Of a stretch of DNA of 64,000 nt, positions 49,101 through 63,800 are shown one piece after another. The notes below the pieces were generated by a model. The model searched no databases, was not told the DNA's origin, and saw only the letters and a program-made list of their open reading frames with translations. Source of the DNA: Enoplolaimus lenunculus (lineage: Eukaryota; Nematoda; Enoplea; Enoplida; Thoracostomopsidae); NCBI GenBank assembly GCA_030248215.1, contig JASANG010002802.1, positions 62,001 to 126,000 of the forward strand, given 5' to 3'. A program made the position numbers and the translations under genes. The first letter of the stretch is position 1. Each line of letters starts with the position of its first letter.

Positions 49101-49420
49101 GCGTATTAAGCCTAAGCAAAAAAGTACTTTGCGTAAACTTAAACGTACACTGTTGCAGTCCAGCAGAAAAACGTTCAGCCCCCGATCTTTACTTGGACCA
49201 GTGTCAGAATCATTTTCTCTGACAAATAACTTTCGATTTACATGCAAATGCATGCAAACAGAAGCATATTTATGAAAAAATCAAGCATAAAAACCAATAT
49301 CATATATACTTCGTAAGTGATCTTTAAACTATTTTGCGCAAGTAACGTCGAAAACTTTGAATGAACTTCGGACGTAATCCATAGACGAAAATTGTCGTGA
49401 AATTTAAGATTAGCGAGTTC
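43179..49420 (-). CDS. DYNC2H1: DYNC2H1 part 3: end of AAA6 and C-terminal domain
   Basis: Exon 49310-49420 ([10 protein letters not shown]) closes AAA6. Exons 48719-48871 to 43179-43346 encode the C-terminal domain: [12 protein letters not shown] joined to GWCEMYEF across the 48719/48147 junction, [44 protein letters not shown], and finally [20 protein letters not shown] with a short tail. The last exon is not obvious as a long frame; it is recovered from phase and from its match to the human C-terminus (DQWIQCGAALFLK). Confidence 0.94.
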
Positions 49421-52400
49421 CTGAAAAGTTGTAATTTCATAAAAAACATTCAAAAATATAAGATCAACACACTTCGGTGCTCAAGAATACACTCGCGGTC
49501 CAATCAGCCCACTGCATTTAGACAGTTTGTAATATTTGGTCTTTGGCATATCTATTTAAATTCGACTGATTTTGTTCAGTTAAGAATGAAACATAACAAT
49601 AACTCAATGCATATTATAGACCTTTGACCAATGGATCGTAGGTCAAAATCTTTTCAATTTACACGAGTCACAATGAGTTACTGGTCAAATGTTCAACCCG
49701 TATTAGCCATTTCTCGTAAAGTTTATGTCGCTCCGGTGAGTTTATCAAAATTTGAACGTTCCTTCAGAGCATTGAATGTATCGAATATCATTAAACCGCA
49801 ATGTAGTCGAATGGATACGGATGTAGTTCAGATGTTGAATTTCAGTTTTGTTTCACGTAATATGAAAACTTTAGAATAGAGCAGATATGAGATTAATATT
49901 AATTTCGTGTGCAATATTGTTGTTTTGTATATTTTTGGGAGCAACAGGTTGTAGCTATAGTGCGAATAGGTAAAGGAAGAGGGTGCGAATCGGTTTTCGG
50001 TTATCGCAATGTGTGATATCTTGGTATGCTTCAGATAATTTTGTTTTTGTGTGTCTTAAATTTTGTATTTAACCAGTCATTTTTCTTATTTGGGTCTTGT
50101 GTCGGTTGTGCCGCTCCCACTTTGTTTTGGGACCTCCATTCAAAGGTCATGAAACACGAATGCATAAGTTGTTTTGAACTGAACATTAATCCAGGGTCAG
50201 CAAGATGAATTCATCTGAGGCATAATGTAGAAGTTTACTTCAGCAATAGTTACACTTTTAAATTATATGTTTGATTTAAAGCTATTCAATAATTTTGTTA
50301 CGTACAGTTTCTAATTGAGGCAACCAATGTGTGACAAGATGTAAATTTTGCAACAATAACCAGTGGCCAGCTTCTGCAAATTCGCGAAGCATTCGAGTCG
50401 CGACGGACTGTTGACCCTGACCCATTGCGACCTAAAACACGCAGCATATTGAATAAAAGAAACAGAGGGGAGGAACCGGAACTTCGGACCTTTTACTAAG
50501 CGGTTAGAAAGGTGGTCCTCCAGAGCGGGGATCGCACTTTTAGCCTACGGGTCATTAAGAGAACACTCTACCTCTGCGCCACGCAACCCGCTTCCTCAAC
50601 TGCATTTTTCGTAGATTATATGTGTCGACCGTGTGCTGCCGGCAAGCATACCACACAACCTGCATTGCATTTGTTGCATATGCACTAGGACAAGCATATC
50701 TCACATGCTTACATGCCCCAATTTTACCAAGGTCGTCCCTTGATAGTCCATCCTATTTTCGACTGGATACCGTGTTCATAGAGCGATAGTTTACCATTTC
50801 GCTCACGGCGTAGCCCCCATGTCAGTCAAAGGTTGGAATCTGAACTACAGACCTTTTTTTAAGGTGCTGGAAAATCGGGTTACGGGTGGCTTCGAACTAG
50901 CGATCGTGTGTGTGCCAGGCAGTTACCACTGCGCTACGCAGCCCGCCTGCTCTGCTGCTTCTATCGTCGACTATATGTCGATCGTATGCTACCGGCACGC
51001 ATACAACGCAATATGCATTGCATTTGTTGCATATGCACTAGGACAAGCATGTTTAACATGCTTACAAGGATATATCACCCACCATTTCGAAAGTTATGAC
51101 GATACGATCAAAACATATCAAACACGTTTTAGAACAATTATCTCAACCATGGAGGTAGAAAATATTTTTTTATTAGTGGTTATACCGTTGCGAACTTAAA
51201 CCGTGTCTCCGCCCGAGCCTGACAGTTGCGTTGAAAATTCATCTATAAATTTGTGGTTTTTGGCAACAAAATATACACTCTTAAGAATATAAACAGAACA
51301 ACTAATTTAGATACCGTTAGAAGATTAGTTTTCTAGAATATGAGACATTTATTTCTTGAACGAATGAAATTTGTGTCTTATAAATTGACAATAATTTGGG
51401 AAATGAAAGAAATTTATAATTTTAAACATTTTAGACATGAACCCCGAAAGTTATAAGAGTGTTTAAAATTTAAAAATATAAGTCTTAAAATTTAAAGACT
51501 AAGTTTTGTGTGACCTTCCTTAAAAGATTGTGAAAACATTAACAAATGTGATGTATATTCAAAGTCAGAGTAAGGTGAACTGAAAGATAACATCTGTCTG
51601 ATACATATGAGTAGTCTGAAACGAACCTGCTTAAATTTATCGTGTCCAACGGTTTGCTTTGCTAACTCCGATAACTCTTCTGAAGGATCCGATCCGGGAC
51701 TGATAATAATTAAAATAGGTTCACTTTTAAGACTCTGATGTTTCCATACGGTGGCTAGATTCAAAGGCGGTGGCGACAGATCAGAAACATCTATAAAAGC
51801 AAAAAAAACTTGAGACCTTTTCTGACTTGAATACATTCATCTTAATTTTAAACTAATTTCAAGTTAGGATTAAAACTGACGACTCTCAAGACCTTTAACA
51901 TTTTCTGCCAATACAATTCAGGGATGCATATATTTACCGGGATTTCTGAAATTTATGCGTCCAAATTTTTTTACGATTTTGTATTCATTTCATCATTTTC
52001 ATTTTAAATCGAACAACAATAGTAGCATATCTGTAATGGAAAATCGATTGACTTAACACTGATTTACATGCATAACCATTAGAATAAACTGTAAATTTCC
52101 GGTATTTCAATATGGAAGTCGGAAACAAACACCTAATTTTACCGAAAACGGATATTTTGGCCAATATTCTAAAATACAGTGGCGCAGGTACGTTTCGAAA
52201 GCGGGGGAACAGCACGAGCGAAGGACGATCGTCCCAGTTCAGTAAACTGGTGGGACGCGCCCCCCTATTCCTGCGCCTATATTCAAATGTGCGTAACAAT
52301 TGCGAATCTCAAACTTGTCACTGACGTAGAACAAACCGAATGCAAAAATGTGGTAAATTTAAAACTTCTCCTATTATTGGTTCGAAAGTTACAAGACCTA

Positions 52401-54786
52401 TCACACACTGGGGATAAGTATGTTTGAAAATACGAGCCCTTGTTTACACTTTGCCACTGGTTATAATTTACTCAGAAACTTTTCTGCAAACGCTGTCATT
52501 GCGGAATGCAAGCGGTCGGGTCGTAACGTTTGAACAATTAGCAATTGCTGAAATGGTGTGATTTTGCGTGCAATTTCACTGGGAAAGTATTTTTCGCATT
52601 CGGCGTGAGTAATAAAATCAGACCAGGCCCCGGTATCATCAAATTGCAGCGTTGTATACAGCGTGTGAAATACATTCTGAAATAACAACATTAACATTAA
52701 TAAGTGTACACATAACACCGAATAATTTGAATCAACGCCACTAAATATTTGATATTCTAATTAGACAGGTGGTCGTCCAACAGTGTCCTAACCTGAAGCC
52801 TGTGAAAAAATCTAAGCATTATCTTACGCGTAATCGTAAGCCTGAGCCTAAGTCTAAGTCTAAGCACAATGATGGGCAACGAATTGTCGAGTCTATGAAA
52901 TTGCGGATAACAAGTTGCCGGGTCGCTAGGTTTTGTGTGACGAATTGTTGTGAGAACGTAAAGCCTATGCATAAGTTTTTTAAAAATACAATATTTTCTA
53001 TTTACGAACAAAATGTAAGTTTTTCTTAAATTTGAGTGCGATCCCATAACAGAACCAATTCATATTCCAAAAGTATACTTGAAATTTGCGTACCCGTAAT
53101 TTAATTACGGCCGCGCGACGTTCGTCCGGAATCCATGATGGAACACTGCCGCCTGAACTTGATCCGGGCGCGTCTTTGGCGTCTTCAAAAGCGGTTCCCA
53201 TAAAGAAATTCCAATCCTGAAAATGGTAAAAAAACTTATATTTTGATAAGTTCAAAATATTTAATTTTTAACGTCAAATAACGCGAACTTTGCTCAAAAT
53301 TATTTACACAGTTTACACTGGAGTATTGCTCATTCGAAACACTAAGGGATCGAAAAAATAGCGTAGATTGATGAGTTGCAGAATTAAGTTAATAACAATT
53401 ACACATGTGACAGTTCCTGTACACTTTTGCCCACATTTATATATAGGTTTCACCTTTAGGCTCAGGTTTATTAGGTTCAGGCTTAAGAAATGGTTTAAGC
53501 AAAGCCTTAGGCATATGTACACCATTGTGATAAACCTAACCCTAGCCAGCGTCTCAACCTAAGCGTAAATTTAGGGAAGGTGAACTAGAACCAACCTCGT
53601 TATTTGCTTCGAACTAAATTTCACAAAAACTTTAAATTTAAAATAATGAATAATTATAAACAGCTTAACTTAATTATTGAATTAAACTCTCAGACCGTAT
53701 TAATAATGCATCATCCACAATAAATTGTTTACACTGTGTGAAAATTGCAAATTTTTCGTTTCGAAGACACCCAAAACTTGAATATAACCTCACATATAAA
53801 TGAAAGTTTGGTATTTAAACCAAAACTCCTTGATGGTGAAAGGAAATTGATTTCTAGTTTACAAAGAACTTGAGGAATTGAAACTTGTCATAAGAATGAC
53901 ATACCACTATAGACAACTCAATGAGAACAAATTACTGATCTTAATAAATAAAAATCTACAAACTGTTCAATTCAGATGGATTTAATTTAAATTCAATTCA
54001 ATGTCACCATGTAAACTTTGAACTTAATAATACTGAAATAAAATTTATTGAAGCATCGTACGTCAAATAGAATTGCTAGAAATACGTTTTTTACAGATAG
54101 CGTAAGCAAATGTTATGGACGGTACATAAGCCTCAAATTATTCTAAGAAACAACAAATGTAACACTTACCTGAGAATTGATCAACTTTGGATTGAGTTCC
54201 CGAACGAGATATAGGGCAAACAGTAAGCGGTCTGATTTGAACAATGATCTGCTGACGTATTGAAATACGAGATGTTGCAGATTAGACACTAAGCTTCGAA
54301 TATTCATTTCAGATGAACCCGAATCCTATACGAAATACGAAACACAATCAGTTCACCTGCATGAAACTGGACACAGACTTACGCCAATGTTATACTTTGA
54401 ACATCGTAAGCGTAGTGTAAGCGTACTCCTGGCCTAAGCATAATGCCTCAGCGTGATACGTCTACAACTAAGAATAGGCCTAAACTTAAGCCTGAGCAAA
54501 AAATTGGTCTAACACATAAGCTCTACTCTATTGCAATCTTGCGGAAAATCGATTTCGCCCCCTACGTGGGCTCAAAACTAAAACAACCTAACCAGCAGTT
54601 TAGCTAATAAAATCACAAAGTCTTTTTCTGGAATTCAAAAAATCACGTGGAATAAAAATGAAAAAGTGATACTGGTGACGGAGGACGTGATGTATAAATT
54701 GAAAATGATATTCGAGAAAATTTCTAATAGTTCTTTGTGACAAGCGGGTATATTATAGCTATTGCCGACAGTTACTGTAAATGCAT

Positions 54787-54849
<63 letters not shown>

Positions 54850-57800
54850 TTCATTTCTTTATTTATTTATTTATTTCCTTACGCGCTTAATGTTGAGATT
54901 CTGATCAAACAGTCTTAAAAACGTCGACAAGCTGTATTGATACATAACACTGATACGTTTCAGATCAGAAATAATGAAATATAGTGTGCTGCCACTTTCG
55001 GCTAACGGAAGAAATAAATTGCGTTCCTGAAACAAACATTGCAATATTAACAAAGGTTGATAATTGCATTTAGCTACAAACATTATGGTCTTCAAAAATG
55101 TTCTATATAATAATTAAATGAGAACTTCCATTTAAAAATCAAAAATTAAAGTTATATCGTATATAAACGAATGACCAGTACTTGCAGCCCCCAGAATATA
55201 TCTGGGAGATTAATTATTCCAACTATAAACTTTGAAGTATAAATTAAATCAGTGTACGTATATATTAATATCAGTTTTCCATTTACCGTTGTATCCGACT
55301 CCTAGGTCGTCCGGAGTCCGGCTTAGGTTCGACAGTAAAATTACGACAGCACTACATAACTAAAGAGCTAATATTTAATACATCTGCTAAATTAGACCGG
55401 TCCCCGAACGAATTACATCGAGATATTTTTTGGAAGACAGACAAAAGTAAATGATAAAATTTACCTTCTTGGTCCGAATAGTCAAAAAACATCTCCGCTC
55501 GCAACGCGAGCTCGCAAAAAAGTTTTACATAAAGTTATTTCCAACCAAAATAAAATGTTGGCTAGCCCCCTGGATGCTTACGTTATCCAATGATGCTTGT
55601 AATTGAACAGATTCGCCGAGCGATTTTGCAATTGTATCACTGCTTGACTTCGCTTGATTCAACGAATTTATCAGCTCTCGATTGTCAAGCAGATTTCCTT
55701 CGGATTTCGCTAGTTGCTAAAAAGGCCAATATACTTAGGAATAGTGTCAAAGATACAAATATATACCTTTTGACACTTTGAAAATGTGTACATATAGATG
55801 CGGATGCACAAATTTTCCACTCTTATGTAACATCCTAACAAAATATTTTGAGACAGTAATGTCATTGGACACTGAAGCTTTTTAGCTACAGTATCCTGGA
55901 TACTAAGCTTTTTGGCTTCAGTATCCTGATCAAGATTATTTAAAGAATCCATCGGTGTGCAGCTTCACCAACCTGATGGCGCCAATGTATGCAACCCAAT
56001 AATCTTTTTACAAAATGCAAATGATGCTTGCAGCTCCTAAACTTTGTCTTTGTACGTGTAGAATTTACTTCTAATAAATGCTGCTCCATGTTGTCCAGCT
56101 GTATCTTTAACGTTTCTTCTTGTTTCAAAATATCGGTTTTACGTGTTTCCAACTCCGGTTTTTCATGCTGAATGGTCATTGCCAACAACTAAAACAACAA
56201 CTTCAAAGCTGTCACATGTCATCGATTTGATTAAATTTAGCTTAAGCCATCATCAAAGAATGTTCGTATTTCATTCAAGATCCATTTAACTTCAATCCAG
56301 AATTCGAACCACGGTCTCTCAGGCTGGGAGGTGTTTACTATCACCACTTAGCTATAGGGTTTTGATGCGTGAACCAAATGAGGCGATTACTTCTTGTGTA
56401 AGTTTTGTCCTGCACATAACTGTAATCATTGCTAGACGCTGTACTCTGCACAGAGTTACTGAAAGCACAATCAATGGGAGATGGGGTTAAGAAAAAGTAT
56501 GCCCTCACTAAACAATTCTGAAATCACCATTTTTACAAATGAAACGCCAATAACACCGTGACAATGAATTTACGACTTGAAAAGTTTTAGCCTCGTTTAT
56601 ACGCCATTTGAAATCCCTGCACGCTCGCAATCAACATGTTCAGGGCTGCAAACGGGTCAATGGGTCATGGGTGGTGAGTTACAAGTTAGAGACTTTAAAA
56701 AGGTCACTGTGGCTTATTGGCTTATCGCTGGCTACGGGTCTGTGTTTAGAAAAAAACCAGACTCACTTGAGCAGTTAAACCAGCTCGAGTAGTTGTGAAA
56801 TTGACCAACGTGAGCAACGCGATCGCTTCCGGGCCCAGTTCAATGTTACTGTTTCTTGTGCACAAATAAAATTTAAATTCTTCACTGTAGTCGATTGTTT
56901 TATCGCCAATTTGAATCACGTGACGAGAACCTGAAGCGTAAAACTTAACAAATGTTATTTTTAATAAAAAATCGCTAAAGAATGTAAAAATGTTCATTCA
57001 AAAGAATAAACTTAAAATTGTCAAATCTTGAGAATAGATAGTTGGAAAGTATATAACTATAATTAGATTTGTAAATGCCTGGATTACTGAATTTATAAGT
57101 TAGCCTTAGCATGACCCACAGGCCTTATTGTTTAACCATTCCAACGTCCGTTCAAACAGTTATCTTGCCTCGTAGTAACTGCTTTAATTGTAACAGTCTG
57201 GAATATCCTATGTTTATTTTATGGATAAGATGTAACCAGATTTAAGAGCTTTCGCGGGTTCTGTAATTATAACTATGCTACGATTCGTCAAAAATTGAGA
57301 AAGTAGCATCAAACCAAAACGAACAGATTAAAATTTAAGTTTTCGGCGCGATGGTTATTCTACTTTATTTATGTATTAGGCACACTATTATCATACTTAT
57401 TACAAAACAAAAGCCTTGCGTAAGCACACAAAGATTAAAGAATGTTGTTTTTTCCTGATGAATACATCATGATTATGATCCCGAGCGTTTGCGAACTTAA
57501 ACACTGGCTTAATTTTAGTATCAAGCAAATTGAAAGTTTACTGGTGAAATTTTGCATTTTCCATTTCTAACAGTCACCTTTGATGTAAACGGCTTCCGCA
57601 ATTCGGCGGTACGGCGCCCTAAACACGACACTGGTGGTGTCATACATACTTCACTAAAATATACCTTGACTGATAAGGTCACCACGCAAAATGTAGTACA
57701 GAATTGGTTCAATTGATTCAACATCTTCGACAACTAAGGTTTTGCCAAAACGTACCGACAGCTCAAGTTTGTTTACGAAATTTTGATCCTGTAAATTTAA

Positions 57801-60800
57801 CAAAGCAAACCAGTACAAGAGGCGTTTGTGGAAATTACTTTTGTAAACTGTTTCCTTGTATGTTTAACAAAACCGTCCCTTGACCAACTCACTTGTTTGA
57901 GGACAGGTCAAAAGTTTTAGGTGCAAGTTTTTCGCAAGACTTATAGCGAGGTTGAAACTTTTTTTACAAACTTGTGCTCGTAAATTGCACAAAAACAAGC
58001 AATATAATTTTCGCTTTATCGGTTTTCGGAAATACACAAATTTTTGTTTTAATATGGTTGCAAAATCATGCTACAAAGTAATTCGCTTACAGATTGCGAA
58101 ACAACTTCCAATTTAGCGTCTTTCAAGTGATTTTTTAACCAATCAGTAGAGCGACCAGAAGGATCGATCAGTAACGTCGGTTGGGAAGCCTAAAATTGAA
58201 AGTAACAGAATCACTTCTGGACTGAAACGGCCGTCCAGGCCATGGCGTGTACAACACAAATTAAAATCAAAATTTCATTTTTTAGGTTTAGCGCTGAAAA
58301 TGAGTTTGGCTTTTGGTTCGCTGTGCACACGGTCTTTTTTTCGCCGTTCATATATCAACTGCCTGTAATCAGAAATTTCTCAATTTTAAGGTACACTTTT
58401 ATTAGGGAAACAATGTCGACGATGGTTTATTGTCATTGCCCCAGGATTGTTTCTCTTGTTCTCGGTAGCGGAAATCTTGAAAGGGAATATATATGCGTTG
58501 TAAGCATATGAGAACGTTTTCAAAAGGTTTTTATGGCGAATTTTAAGCAAAAAATTTTTTTACAAGTATACAACTCACAGCCCATGTTACTTTTAGGGCC
58601 GTCTCGGTTTCTGGTGGGCTTGTAAAAGAGCAGGCTTACATTCTAGGCTACATTTTTTGCTTAGGCTTAGGCTTAGGAATACGCTCTTGCAACGCTTAGG
58701 CTTAGGCTTAGGAATACGCTCAATCTACTGTTACGGCTCAAAAGTAACATTTGCCCATCGTCCTATGCCATTTTCTGGGCGTAACTTTAACATTTAAAAG
58801 TTTATGCTAGTAGCTTATCATCTATCAAAATTGCTTTTCATCTATCAAAATTAGTTTAAACCTTGGAAACAATAGGCATTAATTTGACATGGTTTTTATG
58901 TCATGGAGCAATGTATATATATAGAACAGGGCCGTAACAGTAGAACAACCATTTCGTAAGCCTAAGCCTAAGAATGGGTATATTTAAAGCGTAGGCTTAC
59001 TCAATAGCAGTTCAGCAGAAAAACGTTCCGCCCCTTGTCTTTACATTGGGCATATCATGCTACGAAACAGGAATTAACTGACCAAATTTTGTAGCTTGCA
59101 ATTTTTTTGAAGTTTTACGACGACTAGTTTCGGCATTGCTGTTCATAAATATTGTAAATTTAGCTGCATGCTAAGCTGTACAATGTAAAGAAGCCGAAGC
59201 GGCCCTGTCACGGGCGTTCGTGCAGCCAGTTAGTAGCTCTGCTACGGTAACTCAGCCCAACAGCACCTTACTAGACATTGCGTCGAGAGTACGACTACAG
59301 TGTTTGCCGCCTGTTGAAGCATTACTAGTAGCTTCATTAACAACAGGCCACACCGTAGGCCAATTTTGTGACCTTTCGAGGGCAATTTTAATGTCAACTT
59401 AGCATACAAGTGGTACCAGGACATAAATTTAGCAGAATCAGAAGCACTGAAACAGCAAAAGCAGTTAACTGCTAGAAAAAAAGCGTTTCAAATTATAGTC
59501 AAACCCGATTCCACAAGGCAATCTTTGTACAAACTAAAGAATGACGTTTAAACAAGAAAGGGTTCATCTTAGGGTCGTAGTAAATAAATATTTCAACAAT
59601 TTATATTTGGGCGTGGACAGCGTTCAATATGAATGAACACTTTAGGGTTATTCAGGTGTAACTTGAGGTGCGAATAAAACGCAGGTAAGGCAAGCAAAAC
59701 ATGCTATTGCGCTGGCTGAGTGTTTGTCTAAAACGATGGCTCTATTGTAGTAAAATAAGTTGGATGGCATTTAAGATGGACACCTTCAGATCTTGTCCAA
59801 GATACTCAAACTCCAGAACAAAGTGTATAACTTATAAAAGGCTGAGTTTAGATCGCGGGCTTCAATACGGCGACCCAAATTTGAACAAATTTTTCATCGC
59901 AACAGCATTGTCAAACGCTACTACCGATGGCTGCTTTGTCAGGTATTTACAAGCGTTTACGCTCTGTCATCTGCAATCTATCCCATGCGAAGGACGGCGA
60001 CAGATATTCCTTTCGATTACATGCGGAGGTGAGGGTTGGAAAAACCAACTTTTCACTGCTACTCTTAGTTTAATCAATATTACCTGTAAAATACAGATTG
60101 CGTTTTCTACAGACAGGTCGTCCGACGGCAGTCCCTCACTCTTCCACGTCAACTGATCGCTTTCTGTGCTAAGAAATCTGAAACAATATTTTAAATTATA
60201 TATAGTGAATTCGGAATTAATTTGTTCTTAAACTGTCGTACAAAGTCGTAAGTGTTGTAAAACTCAACAATTTCGAGAGCAGATCAATAGATGGGTAAAA
60301 GAAGTGTCTTGTAACGCGTTTCATGACACAAAACAATGACACGCGTTTCTCCAAATATACTTTAACTACAGTTCAAACACAAAGTTTACAAATTTAGAAA
60401 CAAAAATCATTAAAACTGTGGCGGCTCGATCAAATTTTCGAAATTACTTTATGCTTTTCGTCAGGTACCCATCGCACCTCGTAACATTTGTGACGCGCTG
60501 TAATATATTACCATTCTAGGGAATTTTATCAGTTTATTTCAACAATAATTAAGCTAGTGACGGATCTAGAAATTTCTGATCGCCGCGGCTGAGTGACATA
60601 TTAAACTGCAATAAGCCAAACGCAATTTTAGCACAAAGTCTTTCAAAAAAATTTCGGTTTTGATCCCTGCTGATGGTGGGGGTGGAGGCTACGACTGTGT
60701 GTGCGGTATTGGATCCACCAATGAAGAGTGCGAATTATAACCTACTTTTTCAAATCGAATTCTTTCAATGCAACCATATCTGACCATTGCTCAAGTTTTG

Positions 60801-63800
60801 ATCGTCGTTCGTCTTCTGGTGAATTTGAAAGGAATGTTAAAAACGCAGCTGCCAGTAGCGAATGTTGCGGCAATTGTGACAGTTGTGTTTTCAAATCACT
60901 TGCCTGAAAATAAATTTGTAATTTATAAACAAGTATAAAACATTTTGAAAAATTATCAACAACGTATACAGGGTTGTCTGTTTGATTATTAACTTACAAA
61001 ATGATACAATTTGAATTTCATACACTATTCGTCGTATTTTCAAATGTGTGTAACACCTATCATCAGTTAATAATGGGCCTTCCGACTTTTAAGAAACAGT
61101 TATACGAAGAAAGTCAGAAATTTAGTACAATTATTCATACTAAGTTTACGAAGCTAGTGTGAAAAATTTGCCTTTTTTGTAGCCGCAATCGGGCGGTAAT
61201 CATTGGTTGAACCTTGAAATTCAGATTATAAGCAAAGAACGGAACTGTTTAAATACACTTGACAGGCATAGCTGAGAAAACATGCAATGTTTAACCCCCC
61301 AACGAATCACATGGTAGCCTAAAAATGAAACGCGTGCTGAATAGTGACATACTCTTGTTGCTTGATACTACGCAGATTGCATGACACTTTTTAACGTGAG
61401 TATCCAAATATGTAGTTTCTGCGTAGAAAAGAATGTACCCAGCGCGCGTCCTAGAAAGCAAATATTGTGAATTAAGTTGTTAAGTTAACACTACTCAATC
61501 AAGGGTGCCGGTCGACAACGCAACATGCGGTGGTACATTTTGTACTATGCAAGCCGCGTTTAGTTGAATACTCTTGTTGAAGTATGCATCATCCACTCTT
61601 GATGCAACTGATGACATTCAACGCGAGCAAGCATGACAACTTTCAATGCTTCAGTGAATTAGATACCTGTTGCTTCCAACGTTTATATTCGCTGTTTAGT
61701 CCAACAACCATTTTCTCTGCGACACTTAACGTTTCTTTCTCGCGATCGAGTTCAATTTTGATTTTGGTCGCTTCGGTCGTGAATTTTTCAAAACGATCGC
61801 GTAAATGAGATACCTGAAATTGTTTGGCAAAAAGCACAAATAAATCTTTGTTTTAGTTCAATCCAGTACCACTGAAAAGGGTGGTTAACCCTTAGTGCCT
61901 CTCCCCCAGCTACGCCCTTGGACCTTGACAGATAGTTTAAGGACGGCTGAAATAAGCTCGGGCGGCCAAACTTTTGCAATTGGCTCCAAGTCTAATTTCA
62001 GGGTAACGGTGACATTACAAAATCATTAAACGTTATCTTCAGTTTCCATCAAGGACCGCCGTAATCTATAATTAATCGGTGACTCATTGCGAGAACCAGC
62101 GGAGGAAATAGAAATTGGTGACGGAAAGTGTTGGCAAATGTTATGAAACGCAAAAATTCTAAGGTAGAATCCTTATCATTTTATCACCAAAAAATTTCTT
62201 GGCGAATAATTAGGGACCTTATCTTTTTTAACAAAAGAATTTCTGAGGGGAAATGTTGTACACAGTTTGTTGGTAAAATCAATCCATTCGCAATTGAGCC
62301 AATGTTACTTTTAGGGGCGTAACAGTAGATTAAGCGTATTACTAAGCCGAAGCCTAAGCCTAAGCGTTGCAAAAATGTGCTCCTATGCCTAAGCCCAAGC
62401 CTTGTAAATCAAAAATTGTAATCTAGATTGTAAACCCGCTCTTTTATACACCCACCAGAAACCTTTACGCACCTTAAAGTAACATGGGCCCGCAAGCTTA
62501 GGTTTACGCTAGATCAAGATGCATTTAATACATCAAAATTTGGTTAATGGCTATTAACCTACCTTTTGGTCTACAGTCTTCAATCCTTTGCTCAGTTTAT
62601 CAACTTGCTTTTCAGCTTTTTGTAAATTTCTAAAACAATGTTAAAGTATATATTCATCTTGCCGAAGTTATTATATAAGCAACACAAATATCGCCATCTT
62701 TGCTTTGTTTTGTAGTGGCTCGAGCAAAATCGGAATAGCTAAATCTTCAAAATAAACAAAACCTGGAAGCCGTGCTAGATGTATCGCATGCAGACTATTT
62801 AGATTCTCAAACACTGTCACAAATCTTCATGAAACTTTTTGGCTGTGCATACGCGTAATAAGTGTTAACGAATGCACATTGTGTATTATATTTCGCACAC
62901 ACTATTTGCGCATTCTTAGTCATAGTATACTCTATGCGCGAAAGTGTTAGCAATTTATACCTTTCTAGTTTATGTTTTTCGTTTTCCAACGGAGCTATTT
63001 TCTCGAGAATCGTTGCGTAAGCTAAATTTGCTTTGACCCAAGCAGCTAATGGGGCAGCAGCTGATGATGCACGTTTCGCAGTCTAAAGAATGTACAAATA
63101 CAATATTAATTACCTGGCTAAAGCATTAAAATATATTTTTTTCAATGAGTTCAATATTACCTTAATATGCTGATTAACAAATTGGGCAAAAATACAACGA
63201 GTTATTTTGCTTCAATGTCTCGAAGTATTAACACGCCAGTTCAAGAAAAATTAATGTTGCATAAAAAAATTGAAGATGATATAAGTCTTAAAAACCAAGG
63301 AAGGGCATTGTGCCTCCTAGAAATTTTTCTGGTAACTTATAGAAATGTTTTTGACTGCGCATTGACATCTCTTACCGCTGGTTCAAACGATTTGGCTTTA
63401 GATTTAAGCAATTCGGTGACTTTTTTGCGTATTTCAGGTGTTACGTTTCGCGCATCGAAATTGATTATGTCATCTTTTACGCCGCTTTTTCCAAGAAATC
63501 TGTATTAATCAAATAAAAATGCACATAATAGCTTGAAATTTGATGTTCGAAAGACACAGTCTGATTTAAACGAAACAATTTTTTCTACTTAGCGTACGAT
63601 AATCACTGACATTGAATTCCTGCTCGCCTGGTGGACATTTCATGGGGTAATGTATCGGCTATGTTTATTTGCTAATTATCAGTACCAGTTTTTACTGTTC
63701 AAAATGATTTTTTTCTTACGTTCTCATACTGCCCCACGAACTATCTTCAATGCCCATCATCAAAAGCACCGCCTCAAGTATATCTCGAATTGTTGTTGGA

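Noticed and set aside
50510-50592. Functional tRNA-Lys gene on the minus strand
   Set aside because: The anticodon and T stems do not pair properly and the block continues into a SINE body present twice.
50819-51199. 126-codon plus-strand open frame
   Set aside because: It lies across the reverse side of a tRNA-derived SINE, so the frame is by-chance.
58655-58722. TTAGGC runs as a true telomere or chromosome end
   Set aside because: At most three units in a row, inside a MITE with inverted ends and flanked by unique gene sequence on both sides.
59701-60156. 151-codon plus-strand open frame
   Set aside because: It overlaps dynein exon 60084-60177 in antisense and runs through intron sequence; its composition is poor. 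Treated as a shadow plus part of an unrecognised remnant.
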